A DNA stretch of 64,000 nt from Pseudarthrobacter sp. L1SW. GTDB lineage: Bacteria; Actinomycetota; Actinomycetes; Actinomycetales; Micrococcaceae. Both the position numbers and the translations under genes were made by a program. Under the pieces are notes generated by a model, which was given only the letters and a program-made list of their open reading frames with translations, made no database searches and was not told where the DNA came from. The stretch covers positions 1,798,001 through 1,862,000 of the forward strand of contig NZ_CP078079.1 of assembly GCF_020809045.1 (NCBI RefSeq). The letters are read 5' to 3'. Shown here piece by piece: positions 15,040 through 24,776 of this stretch (position 1 is the first letter of the stretch; every line of letters begins with the position of its first letter).

Positions 15040-16575
15040 TCAAACCCTGGTTTGCTCCTGAACAGCCTCCTCTGCGGCTGGACTGGCCCTGAGTCCGCGG
15101 CGGGACTTGATGAAGCCGCGGACCGGGGGAACCGCGAGCGCTAGTACAGCAACGGTGAGAAGGACTACTGCGATGGGGCTGCTGTAGACCGTGGCCCATC
15201 CATCGATGACGAGGGCTCGGCGCAGGTTCGACTCCGCAAGCGGCCCAAGGATAAGTCCAAGAACGGCTGGGCCGGGAGGGAATCCGAAACGGACCATGAA
15301 GAGTCCGACCAGGCCGAAGACCATCATCATGATGACGTCGAAGATACTGCTTTGGACCGAGTAGGTTCCGCCCAGACAGAAGAGGAGAACGATAACCCAG
15401 AGGTAGTGCTTGGGCAGTTGCAGGAGTTTCGCAACCCCCCGCATCCGGACGAGGCTGAGGATCAAGGTCACGATGGACGCGATAACCATAATTCCGACAA
15501 TCGAGGTGACTAGGTCGGGCTGCTCGGAGAACAGTGCGGGGCCGGGAGTGATGCCCCAGACGAGCATTGAACCGATCATGACGGCCATAACGGAGTCACC
15601 GGGGACACCCAAAGCCAGGGTGGTCGTGAGGCTTCCGCCGAGGGTTGCGGCGGAGGAGGTGTCACCGGCCGTGAGTCCTTCGAGTGATCCCTTGCCGAAT
15701 TCTTCGGGATGCTTTGAGGCTTTGCGGGCGTTTTCCCATGCCACGATGCCGGCGATGTCGCCGCCGACGGCGGGAATGAGGCCAATGACCCCGCCGGTGG
15801 TGACGCCGATGGCCATGGGTTTGCGCAACCGCTTCATGACCTGCCTGCTGGGCCACCATTCTCCAAGTTGGGTAACGGGCTTAGCCGTCGGGCCCTTCCG
15901 GTGGACGATGATCTGGTTCATGATTTCGGCCAGGCCGAACAGGCCGATGATCACTGGAATGAAGGGGATTCCTCCATTGAGTTCGTTGATGCCGAAGGTG
16001 AACCGCTGGTCACCGGTGATGGGGTCCCGTCCCACTGTGGCAAGCAGCAGGCCGAATGCGCCGGCTGCGAGGCCCTTCCAGAGGCGGCCGGCGGAGGCCC
16101 CGACCATCATGGTGATGCCTACTACGACCAGAGCGAAGAGTTCTGCGGGCCCGAACTGGAGGGCGAACGCCGCCAGTGGAACGCCTGCGACGGCGAGGAC
16201 CGCCACGCCGGTGAGCAGTCCGACCGCGGTGCCGATAGCGGAGGTCGTCAGCGCCAGGCCTGCTTTGCCTTGCTTCGCCAGGGGATAGCCGTCAAAGGTT
16301 GAGGATATGGAAGCTGGTGTTCCTGGAGTGTTCAGAAGGATTGCCGGGAGGCGGTCTCCGAAGGTGGCGCCGACGTAGATGGTGATAAGTATGGCAAGGC
16401 CCTGCAGTGGCTCCAGTGTGAGAGTGAATCCGCTGGCCAGCGCCACCCCCATGGTGGAGGTGATTCCGGGGAAGGCACCGACGAGCATGCCTACGAGGAG
16501 TCCAACGACGATCCACATGAGGACTGCCGGGTCCAGGACCGCGAGCAGTCCGTCAATTATTGGGTTGCCGTTCAT
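15040..16575 (-). CDS. tctA: Tripartite tricarboxylate transporter, large permease TctA
   Basis: The 511-residue integral membrane protein has the family landmarks: GAFPGITSTMGVALA near residue 35, the conserved ILLNTPGTPASISSTFDGYP near residue 85, and a second glycine-rich repeat PAVGGDIAGIVAWENAR, with about a dozen hydrophobic segments. TctA forms the transport channel for citrate-like or aromatic carboxylates, working with the small subunit TctB and the binding protein TctC encoded just upstream. It overlaps tctB by four bases. The substrate is not set by sequence; the adjacent quinate/shikimate-type genes suggest an aromatic or hydroaromatic acid. Confidence 0.93.
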   Translation of the reverse strand: MNGNPIIDGLLAVLDPAVLMWIVVGLLVGMLVGAFPGITSTMGVALASGFTLTLEPLQGLAILITIYVGATFGDRLPAILLNTPGTPASISSTFDGYPLAKQGKAGLALTTSAIGTAVGLLTGVAVLAVAGVPLAAFALQFGPAELFALVVVGITMMVGASAGRLWKGLAAGAFGLLLATVGRDPITGDQRFTFGINELNGGIPFIPVIIGLFGLAEIMNQIIVHRKGPTAKPVTQLGEWWPSRQVMKRLRKPMAIGVTTGGVIGLIPAVGGDIAGIVAWENARKASKHPEEFGKGSLEGLTAGDTSSAATLGGSLTTTLALGVPGDSVMAVMIGSMLVWGITPGPALFSEQPDLVTSIVGIMVIASIVTLILSLVRMRGVAKLLQLPKHYLWVIVLLFCLGGTYSVQSSIFDVIMMMVFGLVGLFMVRFGFPPGPAVLGLILGPLAESNLRRALVIDGWATVYSSPIAVVLLTVAVLALAVPPVRGFIKSRRGLRASPAAEEAVQEQTRV

Positions 16576-17159
16576 TGGATCGGGACTTTCAGTAGGACGA
16601 TGAAGAAGAGGTGGAAGAGGATGCCAAGTCCTGCGGGGAAGTACAGCCAGGACGTGAGGTTTCGGCCGCCGAACAGGTAGGTCATGACGCCTGTGACAAC
16701 CGCCGTGGACAGGGCAAACTGAATGGTGCCCCAGGACGCCACGTATGCGGCCAGGAGGACGATGGCGGCGGTGAGCCGCAGCATCCCGGGGACTGAGATT
16801 TGTTCCTGGTCAGACACGGCAGGCGTTTTCTTGAAAAACGCGACCAAGGCTATGGCGGTGCCGGTGACGATCAGGGCGGTGGCGAGCATCGTGGGCCAGA
16901 AACGCCCGTTGAGGGCGCTCGGTCCGCTGCCGCGGTCCGTGATGGCGTCCATTTGGAGGAGAACGATCCCGGCAATCAGGAGACATGCTGCTGTGCAGAC
17001 GACGTCCCGGAAGCGCGACACCGGGCGGGTGTGTCCTGAATGTTCGGTGATTAGGAGAGTGACGTCGTCCTGCGCCTCAAATGGAGGGTGCTGCTGGACG
17101 TCGTGTCCCGTCCTGGTGTGCTCTCCGGAGCTCATCACTAATGCCTTCTGCCGGTTCAA
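16572..17159 (-). CDS. tctB: Tripartite tricarboxylate transporter, small permease TctB
   Basis: The 195-residue protein has an unusually long polar N-terminus (about 45 residues) followed by four hydrophobic segments, including VVCTAACLLIAGIVLLQM, and LTAAIVLLAAYVASWG in the second half. This is the size and layout of TctB, the poorly conserved small membrane subunit. It sits four bases after tctC and overlaps tctA, so the three genes form one transcript in the order tctC-tctB-tctA. Confidence 0.85.
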   Translation of the reverse strand: MNRQKALVMSSGEHTRTGHDVQQHPPFEAQDDVTLLITEHSGHTRPVSRFRDVVCTAACLLIAGIVLLQMDAITDRGSGPSALNGRFWPTMLATALIVTGTAIALVAFFKKTPAVSDQEQISVPGMLRLTAAIVLLAAYVASWGTIQFALSTAVVTGVMTYLFGGRNLTSWLYFPAGLGILFHLFFIVLLKVPIQ

Positions 17160-17163
17160 GGAT

Positions 17164-18126
17164 CTACTTCTCAGTCAGCCAGGCACGGTACAGCTCGGTC
17201 TGCTCATCGACGTAGCCCGCCAGGGACTGAGCATCCTTGTAGGCAACCTCTTGGTTGGTCTTCTTGGCGTGTTCGGTAAACCGCGGGTCATTCACCGCCT
17301 TCTTGAAGGCATCGGAGAGTGTTTTGAGCACTTCACTGGATGTCGACTTCGGCGCGGCAACACCGTTCCATGAAGCATTTACCAGGTCAACGCCGGCCTC
17401 CTTCGCAGTGGGCACATCCGGCAGGGCCGGCAAACGCTCGTCGGCGAATACTGCGAGGTACCGCAGGGCACCGGACTTCACCTTCGGGTCGATGTTGGCA
17501 AGGTTGTCGATTACGAGGTCGACCTGCCCGCCGACGGCCGCGGTCACGGCCGGGGCTGAGCCATCGAAGGGGACAGACGACAGCGTGATCCCGGCCTCCT
17601 GCTGGAAGCCGTTTCCGGTAGCCTCGAAAATGGAACCGGGGCCCGGGTTGGAGTAGGAGAGACTGCCCGGCGCAGCCTTAGCGGCTGAGACGAGGTCTGC
17701 CAGGGTCTTGAATTCGCTATTCGCGGGAACAGCAAGGGCTGCTTGAACGCTGACAATTTGCGCAACAGCAGCGAGGCTCTCTGGTTTCACTTCGTAGCCA
17801 ATGTGCTGCAGTGATGCCAGTTCAGCGCCGACAAAACCGATAGTGTGGCCGTCGGGGTTCTGGTCTGCCAGCCACTCCATGCCTACCGAACCGCTCGCTC
17901 CCGGCCGGTTCTCCACGATGACACTCACTCCCAGGATCTCCTCCAGAATGGGGGCCAAGGTCCGTGCGTTCAAGTCGCCGCCGCCGCCGGCGCCCCAGGG
18001 CACGCTGAGGTGGACGTCCTTGGACGGGAATTTCCCCGCCTCGGCTGAGCTCTTTGCGACGCAGCCGGTAGCGGAAAGGCCGACGAGAGCCACCAAGCCC
18101 ATTGCGGTAAAGGCACGAAGATTCAC
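17164..18126 (-). CDS. tctC: Tripartite tricarboxylate transporter, substrate-binding lipoprotein TctC
   Basis: The 320-residue protein has a lipoprotein signal ending in LSATGC, so it should be anchored outside the membrane. The mature part carries the Bug/TctC signatures VPWGAGGGGDLNARTLAP, VENRPGASGS and LKTLSDAFKKA. Family members bind carboxylates between two lobes and hand them to TctAB. It is the first gene of the operon and faces the aroE gene across a 440-bp divergent region containing operator-like palindromes. A ribosome-binding site (AAAGGAGTA) precedes the ATG. Confidence 0.92.
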   Translation of the reverse strand: MNLRAFTAMGLVALVGLSATGCVAKSSAEAGKFPSKDVHLSVPWGAGGGGDLNARTLAPILEEILGVSVIVENRPGASGSVGMEWLADQNPDGHTIGFVGAELASLQHIGYEVKPESLAAVAQIVSVQAALAVPANSEFKTLADLVSAAKAAPGSLSYSNPGPGSIFEATGNGFQQEAGITLSSVPFDGSAPAVTAAVGGQVDLVIDNLANIDPKVKSGALRYLAVFADERLPALPDVPTAKEAGVDLVNASWNGVAAPKSTSSEVLKTLSDAFKKAVNDPRFTEHAKKTNQEVAYKDAQSLAGYVDEQTELYRAWLTEK

Positions 18127-18306
18127 GGAATACTCCTTTGTATTGTGATCCCGGCGTCACTTCGCACACTTAACAGAGTCGGAAGCGCCGAACCGGGGAC
18201 AGGGGGTAAGCATCGACCCTTGGGAGGGTGCTGTGACGAGTTTCACCAACAATTTCTTCCTTAGGTAGCGAGTGTTCCACCCACCGAAACGACTGATGGC
18301 AGGGGT

Positions 18307-18348
18307 TGGTCCGGACCAGATGGGGCGCCATCTGTCCCTCGGTCCGGA
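18307..18348. promoter_or_regulatory. Paired operator-like boxes between tctC and aroE
   Basis: TGGTCCGGACCA (18307-18318) is a perfect palindrome, and a second GGTCCGGA box lies at 18341-18348. Between them CAGATGG and CCATCTG (18317-18334) form a 7-bp hairpin with a 4-base spacer. The boxes resemble the TGGTC-N-GACCA sites of GntR/FadR-type repressors. No such repressor gene is nearby. Confidence 0.45.
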
Positions 18349-18570
18349 CAAGATTGCGGCCGCCGTCCGTTGGCTGTAGCTCCGCCGTGTCCCGTTGAGC
18401 GAGACGGAATGCACCTTTTCGCTGTGAAGCCTGTCACTATCACTTACGGTGCATGCAGGCCGACGGCAGATGGAAGGGAGTCGCAAGGATGCGATCAAGG
18501 AAACACGGACTCGGGCGGGATACCGCCACCTCGGTACCTAGTTCACACGTTGGCAGCGAGCAGGTTGCCG

Positions 18571-19524
18571 ATGTGTGCTGAACTTCTGGTCGGTGGGAGA
18601 ACGGGCGAGGCGACGGGAAGTCATACCCGTCAGGACCAACACCCCGGCGATCTGCGTAAGCCGGCATATCTGATCGGCCTGATCGGTGACGGCGTTCTTC
18701 CGTCCCTCAGCCCAGGGATGCATGAGCGCGAAGCCGAATTCCACGGTGTGCGTTTGGTCTACCGGCCGATTGACATGCCCACGCTGACTCTTGGCCAGGG
18801 CGATCTCGCACAGCTGCTCCGCCATGCCCGGTTCCTGGGCTTCGATGGACTGAACATTACCCATCCTTACAAGCGATCAGTGCTTGGATTGCTCGATGAA
18901 ATCAGCGACGACGCCCGGATCCTCGGCGCCGTGAACACGGTTGTCTTCCGGGACGGCCGTATGCTCGGCCACAACACCGACCACGTGGGGTTTCAGAAAG
19001 GTTTTCAGGAGGGACTTCCGGGCGCGGAGTTGAACAACGTAGTGCAGATCGGTATTGGCGGGGCAGGGGCCGCGGTGTCACTGGCGCTGCTCCGCCTTGG
19101 CGTGCAGCAACTGACGGTCAGCGATCTCTTCCCCGAACGTGCACGACAGCTCGCCATGACGCTCAACAAGGCAGCGGGACGCGAAGCGGTGCAGGTCGCA
19201 GATCCAGGGGAGCTGATCGCGTCCATCCGTTCAGCCGACGGGGTGGTCAATGCCACCCCGGTCGGTATGGCCGGCCACCCTGGCACCTCCTTCGACACCG
19301 GGCTCCTTAATAAAGGCCAGTGGGTCAGTGACGTGGTCTACCGCCCGATCCACACTGAACTGCTGGCCAGGGCCGAAGCGCTCGGCTGCCGCACGCTCGA
19401 CGGCGGACGCATGTGCGTGCACCAGGGCGTCGAGGCGTTCAGGCTCTTTACCGGCCTTGAGCCAGCGCCGCAGCGCATGCGTCAAATCTTCCTTTCCCTG
19501 ATCGAATCCGAAACCCAGAATTGA
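18571..19524 (+). CDS. aroE: Shikimate (quinate/shikimate) dehydrogenase
   Basis: The 317-residue protein has the AroE substrate site SLSPGMHEREA, the catalytic Lys in NITHPYKRSV, the catalytic Asp in HNTDHVGF, the Rossmann motif IGIGGAGAAVSLAL and the C-terminal stretch ending DGGRMCVHQGVEAF. It interconverts 3-dehydroshikimate and shikimate; catabolic paralogs also take quinate. The frame is open 200 bases further upstream, but family length favours ATG 18571 or a start slightly downstream. It is followed directly by an MHS-type transporter gene and, further on, a dehydroquinase gene, so a catabolic role is more likely than aromatic amino-acid synthesis. Confidence 0.88.
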   Translation: MCAELLVGGRTGEATGSHTRQDQHPGDLRKPAYLIGLIGDGVLPSLSPGMHEREAEFHGVRLVYRPIDMPTLTLGQGDLAQLLRHARFLGFDGLNITHPYKRSVLGLLDEISDDARILGAVNTVVFRDGRMLGHNTDHVGFQKGFQEGLPGAELNNVVQIGIGGAGAAVSLALLRLGVQQLTVSDLFPERARQLAMTLNKAAGREAVQVADPGELIASIRSADGVVNATPVGMAGHPGTSFDTGLLNKGQWVSDVVYRPIHTELLARAEALGCRTLDGGRMCVHQGVEAFRLFTGLEPAPQRMRQIFLSLIESETQN

Positions 19525-19532
19525 GCTCGAAC

Positions 19533-20924
19533 ATGACAATCTCCGTTAGCGGTCCGGCACCGGCGCCCGGCCACGCACCTACTCCGGTGAAGGCTGCCGT
19601 CGCAGCATTCCTTGGTTCCATGGTGGAGTACTACGACTTTTTCATCTATGGCGTGATGGCAACGCTGGTCCTGAACAAGGTCTTCTTCACCGACACCGAC
19701 CCGGCGACAGGGACCCTGCTCGCGTTGGCCACCTTCGGCGTGGCCTATGTTGCACGCCCCGTCGGTGCCTTCTTCCTGGGCCACTACGGGGACAAGATCG
19801 GCCGCAAGAAGGTCATGGTCTTCTGTTTGCTTCTCATGGGCATATCCACGTTCCTCATCGGCGTCCTGCCGGACTACAACACCATCGGCCTCTGGGCGCC
19901 GGCCCTGCTGGTCTTCCTCCGGCTGTGTCAGGGACTTTCCGCCGCGGGCGAGCAGAGCGGCGCGAGCTCACTGACGATTGAGCATGCCCCCTTGGGCAGG
20001 CGGGCGTTCTTCGCCAGCTGGACCCTGAATGGCACCCAGGCCGGACTGATCCTGGCCAACCTCGTCTTTATCCCCTTCGCGACCTTGCCTCCAGAACACC
20101 TCTACACCTGGGGCTGGCGCGTTCCCTTCCTGTTCAGCGCGGTGCTTGTGGTCATCGCCTTTGTCGTCCGCCGTACCCTGGACGATGCTCCCGTCTTCAC
20201 CGACCTTGAAGAGGAACACCAGGTCGAGGACATGCCTATCAAGGCGTTGTTCCGCGACCAGTGGCGTGACATCATCCGCGTTGTCGGCTGCACCAGCATC
20301 GGTGTCGTCAGCTCCGTTACAGCCACCTTCGGAGTGGCCTACGCTTCGAAGCCGGAATACGGGCACGCCAACTTGGTCTCTTCCAGCACGATGCTCTGGG
20401 TGGTTATTGGGGCGAATATCGGTGCCCTGATCGTGCAGCCGCTCGTAGCCATGCTCTCGGACAGGATCGGCCGCAAGCCTGTTCTCATCACAGCAGCGGT
20501 GGGATCCGCGCTCTCCTCCTTCTTCTATCTGAGCACCCTCACTTCAGGCAACGGCTGGCTAATCTTTCTCGGTCAGTTCACGCTCACGTCCCTCTTCTAT
20601 AGCTGCTACAACGCCATCTGGCCGTCCTTCTACCCGGAGCAGTTCGCCGCGAAGGTCCGCTACTCGGGTGTTGCTGTCTCCACCCAGCTGGGCGTGGTCC
20701 TGACGGGCTTCGCCCCGTCCATCGCCGCGGCGATCGTCCTCAAGGGAGAAATGGGATGGCTGCCGATCGCGATATTCGTCTGCATCGCGGCCACCATGAC
20801 GGTCGTGGCCGTGCTGTTCAGCCGCGAAACCTATAACGTTCCACTGGAGGACCTCGGCAAGAAGAATCCGCGCCGGATGGACGTGAAGGCCATACATGCG
20901 GAGCGGGTCAAAGAGACTGTTTAA
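19533..20924 (+). CDS. MFS transporter, metabolite:H+ symporter (MHS) type
   Basis: The 463-residue protein shows 12 hydrophobic segments and the MHS signatures: FLGSMVEYYDFFIYG at the first helix, the loop motif GHYGDKIGRKKVM, RLCQGLSAAGEQSGA, and a second loop DRIGRKPVL. Members carry organic acids such as shikimate, citrate or alpha-ketoglutarate with protons. Because it is adjacent to aroE, shikimate or a related hydroaromatic acid is the best guess. A TTG at 19521 overlaps the aroE stop; I prefer ATG 19533. Confidence 0.85.
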   Translation: MTISVSGPAPAPGHAPTPVKAAVAAFLGSMVEYYDFFIYGVMATLVLNKVFFTDTDPATGTLLALATFGVAYVARPVGAFFLGHYGDKIGRKKVMVFCLLLMGISTFLIGVLPDYNTIGLWAPALLVFLRLCQGLSAAGEQSGASSLTIEHAPLGRRAFFASWTLNGTQAGLILANLVFIPFATLPPEHLYTWGWRVPFLFSAVLVVIAFVVRRTLDDAPVFTDLEEEHQVEDMPIKALFRDQWRDIIRVVGCTSIGVVSSVTATFGVAYASKPEYGHANLVSSSTMLWVVIGANIGALIVQPLVAMLSDRIGRKPVLITAAVGSALSSFFYLSTLTSGNGWLIFLGQFTLTSLFYSCYNAIWPSFYPEQFAAKVRYSGVAVSTQLGVVLTGFAPSIAAAIVLKGEMGWLPIAIFVCIAATMTVVAVLFSRETYNVPLEDLGKKNPRRMDVKAIHAERVKETV

Positions 20925-20981
20925 TCCTGCGATTGGTCGGATGGCTGCGTTCGCAGCGTAAGCCTGCAAGTCCCAACAGGA

Positions 20982-21019
20982 GTGGCCCCGTCCCGAACGC
21001 CAGTTCGGCACGGGGCCAC
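20982..21019. terminator. Bidirectional terminator between convergent genes
   Basis: GTGGCCCCGT pairs with ACGGGGCCAC, with an inner CCGAA/TTCGG pairing. It lies between the ends of the MHS transporter gene (plus) and the IclR gene (minus), and TTGCTTT follows on the plus strand. Confidence 0.7.
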
Positions 21020-21055
21020 ATTGCTTTAGCGGCAGGAAGGCTGGAATCGGCACGC

Positions 21056-21829
21056 TCAAATTTTGTTCAGCAGCGTGTTGTTCCTGATCAGCCGGTTGAG
21101 TCCCATGGTGGCCGCTTGGACGGCAGGACCCACCCTTTCAAGCTGTACGACGCCGAGGGGCCCGGACACGCTGAGTGCCGCCAACGGCTCGCCGTTCTCG
21201 CGCCGGATGGCCGCTGCGGCGCAACACACTCCCGCGGCGGACTCCTCCTGCTCATAGGCCACTCCGTGGGTGCGCACCGACTCCAGCTCCACCCGCAGAT
21301 CACGTGCAGAAGTAAAGGTCCGTGGGCCGATTTGCTCAAGAGGATCCGCCAGAATTTCCTCCACAACGCTTGCCTCGGCAAAGGCGAGCAGGGCTTTCCC
21401 CACCCCGGTAGCGTGGGCAGGCATTCGTCCCCCTACCCGTGACGGCAGCTGCACGCTGTCCCGGCCGCGGAGGATCTCAATATAGACGACTTCCCGGCCT
21501 TCACGGACGGCCAGATGCACCGTATGGCCGGTGGCCTGGCGGAGATCGGCCATGGTGGCTAGCGCCAGTCGGCGAAGATCCTTGGGCCGCCGGCTGACCG
21601 ACCCCAGCTCGAAGACCCGCAGACCCAGCCGAACTGAAGTGCCGCGCTTTTCTAGGAAGTCATAGTCGATCAGCTCGCGAATGATCCTGGAGACCGTGGC
21701 CTTCGCAATGCCCGTCCTGCGGGCAATCTCTGAAATACCGAGGTCCTCATCTTCGGGACCAAAGGACCCCAGGATCAATGAGACGCGGCCGATCATGGAC
21801 TCAGGAACGTCTCGTTCAGTGGGACACAT
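21056..21829 (-). CDS. IclR-family transcriptional regulator
   Basis: The 257-residue protein has an N-terminal winged helix-turn-helix (LGISEIARRTGIAKATVSRI) and a C-terminal IclR effector domain with PAHATGVGKALLAF and the ending AATMGLNRLIRNN. The open frame extends 38 codons upstream, but ATG 21829 is the family-typical start. It is transcribed away from the meta-cleavage operon and shares a short intergenic region holding an inverted repeat. IclR proteins of this type commonly control aromatic catabolism and respond to a pathway acid. Confidence 0.9.
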   Translation of the reverse strand: MCPTERDVPESMIGRVSLILGSFGPEDEDLGISEIARRTGIAKATVSRIIRELIDYDFLEKRGTSVRLGLRVFELGSVSRRPKDLRRLALATMADLRQATGHTVHLAVREGREVVYIEILRGRDSVQLPSRVGGRMPAHATGVGKALLAFAEASVVEEILADPLEQIGPRTFTSARDLRVELESVRTHGVAYEQEESAAGVCCAAAAIRRENGEPLAALSVSGPLGVVQLERVGPAVQAATMGLNRLIRNNTLLNKI

Positions 21830-21830
21830 G

Positions 21831-21866
21831 CTTGGAGTATGGCCTAGAGACGGGCAGTATTCCAAG
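21831..21866. promoter_or_regulatory. Inverted repeat in the iclR/mhpD divergent region
   Basis: CTTGGAGTAT on the left is mirrored by TATTCCAAG on the right, giving matching CTTGGA-N-TA arms about 18 bases apart. The left arm starts two bases from the iclR start codon, so binding would be expected to repress iclR and could control the operon on the other side. Confidence 0.5.
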
Positions 21867-21920
21867 TGTTCGTTCCATTCACTGGCCGTTATGGGCCGGA
21901 CCACACCGACGGAGACAGGC

Positions 21921-22712
21921 ATGACCACCAGCACCCGCGACAACGACGCCGCGCAAGCACTTCTTGAGGCCTACCGGACACGCCAGACCGTTGCGCCCCT
22001 CACCGAAAACATTCCGGACCTCGACGTCGAAGGTGCCTACGGGATCCAGCTGGCGCAGGTTCAGGCGTGGAAGGTCGAAGGCCGCGCCGTCAAGGGACAC
22101 AAGGTCGGTCTCACTTCACGTGCCATGCAGGTGCAACTGGGCGTGGACCAGCCGGACTTCGGCCACCTGATGGACGACATGTTCTTCGCCGACACGGATC
22201 CAATCAAGGCCGGCCGTTTCATCAGCCCCAAGGTGGAACCGGAGTTCGCCTTCGTCCTCGGGAAGTCCCTGACCGGCCCGGGCGTCACCGCCGCCGAAAC
22301 GCTCAGCGCCATCGACTACGTCGTGGGGGCCTTGGAGATCATCGATTCACGGATCACCGACTGGAAGATCAAGCTGGCGGACACTATCGCTGACAACGCC
22401 TCCTCCGGCGGGGTCGTACTCGGTTCACGGCCCGTAAAACCGGCGGATTTAGACCTGCGGACCACCGGCGTGAACCTTTCCAAGAACGGCGAGCTCGTTG
22501 CCAGCGGCGCCGGCGGCGCGGTGCTCGGCTCGCCCCTGAACGCAGTCGTCTGGCTCGCGAACACCCTGGGTTCCCTCGGCGTCACCCTCGAGGCAGGCTC
22601 CATCATTCTTCCCGGCTCCATGACGGCCGCTGTAGCCGCCGGACCGGGCGACACCATCTCGGCCAGCTTCGCCAGGGGACTGGGCACCGTCACCGCGAAC
22701 TTCGCCAACTAG
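21921..22712 (+). CDS. mhpD: 2-keto-4-pentenoate hydratase
   Basis: The 263-residue protein belongs to the fumarylacetoacetate-hydrolase-like hydratase/decarboxylase family. Landmarks are [14 protein letters not shown], the metal-binding [12 protein letters not shown] and [13 protein letters not shown]. It hydrates 2-hydroxypenta-2,4-dienoate to 4-hydroxy-2-oxovalerate in meta-cleavage pathways. It opens an operon in which the aldolase, acetaldehyde dehydrogenase and a paralogous decarboxylase follow. The frame is open far upstream, but ATG 21921 with GGAGACAGG before it is the sensible start. Confidence 0.88.
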   Translation: MTTSTRDNDAAQALLEAYRTRQTVAPLTENIPDLDVEGAYGIQLAQVQAWKVEGRAVKGHKVGLTSRAMQVQLGVDQPDFGHLMDDMFFADTDPIKAGRFISPKVEPEFAFVLGKSLTGPGVTAAETLSAIDYVVGALEIIDSRITDWKIKLADTIADNASSGGVVLGSRPVKPADLDLRTTGVNLSKNGELVASGAGGAVLGSPLNAVVWLANTLGSLGVTLEAGSIILPGSMTAAVAAGPGDTISASFARGLGTVTANFAN

Positions 22713-22743
22713 CAAACCTCTAACAAGGCACAGGAGTAACTTC

Positions 22744-23706
22744 ATGGACCACCGTCCACGTCCCATCGCGGCCATTGTCGGCCCGGGAAACATCGGCACC
22801 GACCTGCTCGTCAAACTCCAGCGCAGCGGAGCCCTCGATGTCCGCTACATGATCGGCGTCGACCCCGCCTCCGACGGGCTGCGCAGGGCACAGGAGCACG
22901 GGGTCGAAGCCAGCGCCGAGGGAGTCGACTGGCTCCTCGACCAGACGATCCTGCCCGATGTCGTCTTCGAAGCCACCAGCGCCAAGGCCCACGAGGCGAA
23001 CGCTCCGCGATACAGGGCAGCCGGCATCGCCGCCGTCGACCTCACTCCGGCTGCGGTCGGTCCCTTCGTCTGCCCGGCAGTCAACTTGGAGGATCACCTG
23101 GCCGCGGAAGACGGTACCGCCCCGAACATTAACATGATTACCTGCGGCGGCCAAGCCACCATCCCCATCGTTGCGGCCATCTCGAGGGTCTCCCCGGTGC
23201 CGTACGCTGAAATCGTCGCGTCCATATCCTCACGCTCCGCGGGACCCGGAACCCGGGCGAACATTGACGAATTCACCGAAACCACTTCCCACGCCATCCA
23301 GGCCGTGGGAGGCGCCACCCGGGGCAAGGCGATCATCATCCTCAACCCGGTGGAACCCCCCATGGTCATGCGGGACACTATCTTCGCCGCCATCGGACCT
23401 GACGCCGACCGCGGCCCCATCACTGAATCGATCCACCGCATGGTCGCGGAGGTCCAGCGGTACGTCCCGGGCTACAAACTCAAGTCCGAGCCCCAGTTTG
23501 AGGATCCCCGCATGGATTGGAACGGTAACGGACGAGTGGCCATCTTCCTCGAAGTCACCGGCAACGGCGACTACCTGCCCCCTTGGGCGGGAAACCTCGA
23601 CATCATGACGGCAGCCGCAGCACGCGCTGGCGAAAGGCTGGCCCTCGCCTGGAACCTCAGAAGACCGGCAGCCACCAACCAGAAAGAGCAGGTGGCAGCA
23701 AAATGA
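22744..23706 (+). CDS. mhpF: Acetaldehyde dehydrogenase (acylating)
   Basis: The 320-residue protein shows the NAD-binding motif [13 protein letters not shown], the catalytic Cys in [12 protein letters not shown], and the conserved [17 protein letters not shown]. It converts acetaldehyde and CoA to acetyl-CoA. In this family it works as a tight complex with the 4-hydroxy-2-oxovalerate aldolase, channelling the aldehyde; the next gene encodes that partner and overlaps by four bases (ATGA). Confidence 0.95.
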   Translation: MDHRPRPIAAIVGPGNIGTDLLVKLQRSGALDVRYMIGVDPASDGLRRAQEHGVEASAEGVDWLLDQTILPDVVFEATSAKAHEANAPRYRAAGIAAVDLTPAAVGPFVCPAVNLEDHLAAEDGTAPNINMITCGGQATIPIVAAISRVSPVPYAEIVASISSRSAGPGTRANIDEFTETTSHAIQAVGGATRGKAIIILNPVEPPMVMRDTIFAAIGPDADRGPITESIHRMVAEVQRYVPGYKLKSEPQFEDPRMDWNGNGRVAIFLEVTGNGDYLPPWAGNLDIMTAAAARAGERLALAWNLRRPAATNQKEQVAAK

Positions 23707-24776
23707 CGACCCCCGAGAACAACCACGCCGCAAACCCGCCCGTGCGAATCATCGACACGACCCTGCGCGACGGCAGCCATGCCGTCAGCCACAGCTTCAC
23801 CATCCAGCAGGTCACTGACATCTCCCGGGCACTGGACAGCGCCGGCGTACCGGTCATCGAGGTCACCCACGGCGACGGCCTCGCCGGCTCCTCCTTCAAC
23901 TACGGCTTTTCCAGCGTCCGTGACATAGATCTGGTGGCCGCAGCCGCCGAAGAGGTCACCAACGCCAAAATCGCTGTTCTGTTGCTGCCCGGGCTGGGCA
24001 CGGTGGAGGATCTTCGCGAAGCCCACGCCGCCGGGGCCGGGATGGTGCGCGTTGCCACCCACTCCACCGAAGCTGACGTCAGCATCCAGCATTTCCGGGC
24101 CGCCCGGGACCTCGGCATGGAAACCGCCGGCTTCCTTATGCTCTCGCACCGCACCGAACCCGTCCAGCTGGCCAAGCAGGCCCGCATCATGGCCGACGCC
24201 GGCTGCCAGTGCGTCTATGTCGTGGACTCCGCCGGGGCACTTCTTCCCGACGGCGTCCGGACCCGCGTCGACGCCCTCGTCCAGGAACTTGGCGAAGACG
24301 CCATGGTGGGCTTTCACGGTCACCAGAACCTGTCCATGGGCGTGGCGAACTCGGTGGAGGCCTACCGCGCTGGCGCCCGCAGCATCGACGGCACCCTCCG
24401 TGCCCTCGGAGCCGGCGCAGGCAACACACCCACAGAAGTCCTCGTCGCCATCTTCGACGCCCTGGACATCCCCACAGGCGTCAACGTTGAAGCTGCCCTC
24501 GCTGCCGCCGAAGAAGTCTTGGCCCCGACCGTGACGCGCATGCCGCTCATGGACCGTGCCTCTATCGTCCAGGGACGTTACGGTGTTTACAACTCATTCC
24601 TGCTCCACGCGGAACGCGCCGCGGAACGCTACGGCGTTCCGGCGTACCAGATCCTCCGCCGGGTCGGCGAAGCCGGCTACGTCGGAGGCCAGGAAGACAT
24701 GATCATCGACGTCGCCATCGAACTGGCGGGCCTGCAGCGCCAGGCCGCCGAACACAACGAAAGAGTCCCCGCATGA
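23703..24776 (+). CDS. mhpE: 4-hydroxy-2-oxovalerate aldolase
   Basis: The 357-residue protein is a DRE-TIM metallolyase: [16 protein letters not shown] near the start carries the Arg-Asp pair, and [13 protein letters not shown] has the metal-binding His residues. A C-terminal DmpG-type communication domain follows ([16 protein letters not shown]). It splits 4-hydroxy-2-oxovalerate into pyruvate and acetaldehyde, which passes to the dehydrogenase encoded just upstream. It overlaps genes on both sides by four bases. Confidence 0.95.
   Translation: MTTPENNHAANPPVRIIDTTLRDGSHAVSHSFTIQQVTDISRALDSAGVPVIEVTHGDGLAGSSFNYGFSSVRDIDLVAAAAEEVTNAKIAVLLLPGLGTVEDLREAHAAGAGMVRVATHSTEADVSIQHFRAARDLGMETAGFLMLSHRTEPVQLAKQARIMADAGCQCVYVVDSAGALLPDGVRTRVDALVQELGEDAMVGFHGHQNLSMGVANSVEAYRAGARSIDGTLRALGAGAGNTPTEVLVAIFDALDIPTGVNVEAALAAAEEVLAPTVTRMPLMDRASIVQGRYGVYNSFLLHAERAAERYGVPAYQILRRVGEAGYVGGQEDMIIDVAIELAGLQRQAAEHNERVPA

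Noticed and set aside
24187..24490. Arg/Pro/His-rich open frames on both strands
   Set aside because: They lie fully inside the well-supported aldolase gene and have compositions typical of shifted frames in GC-rich DNA.
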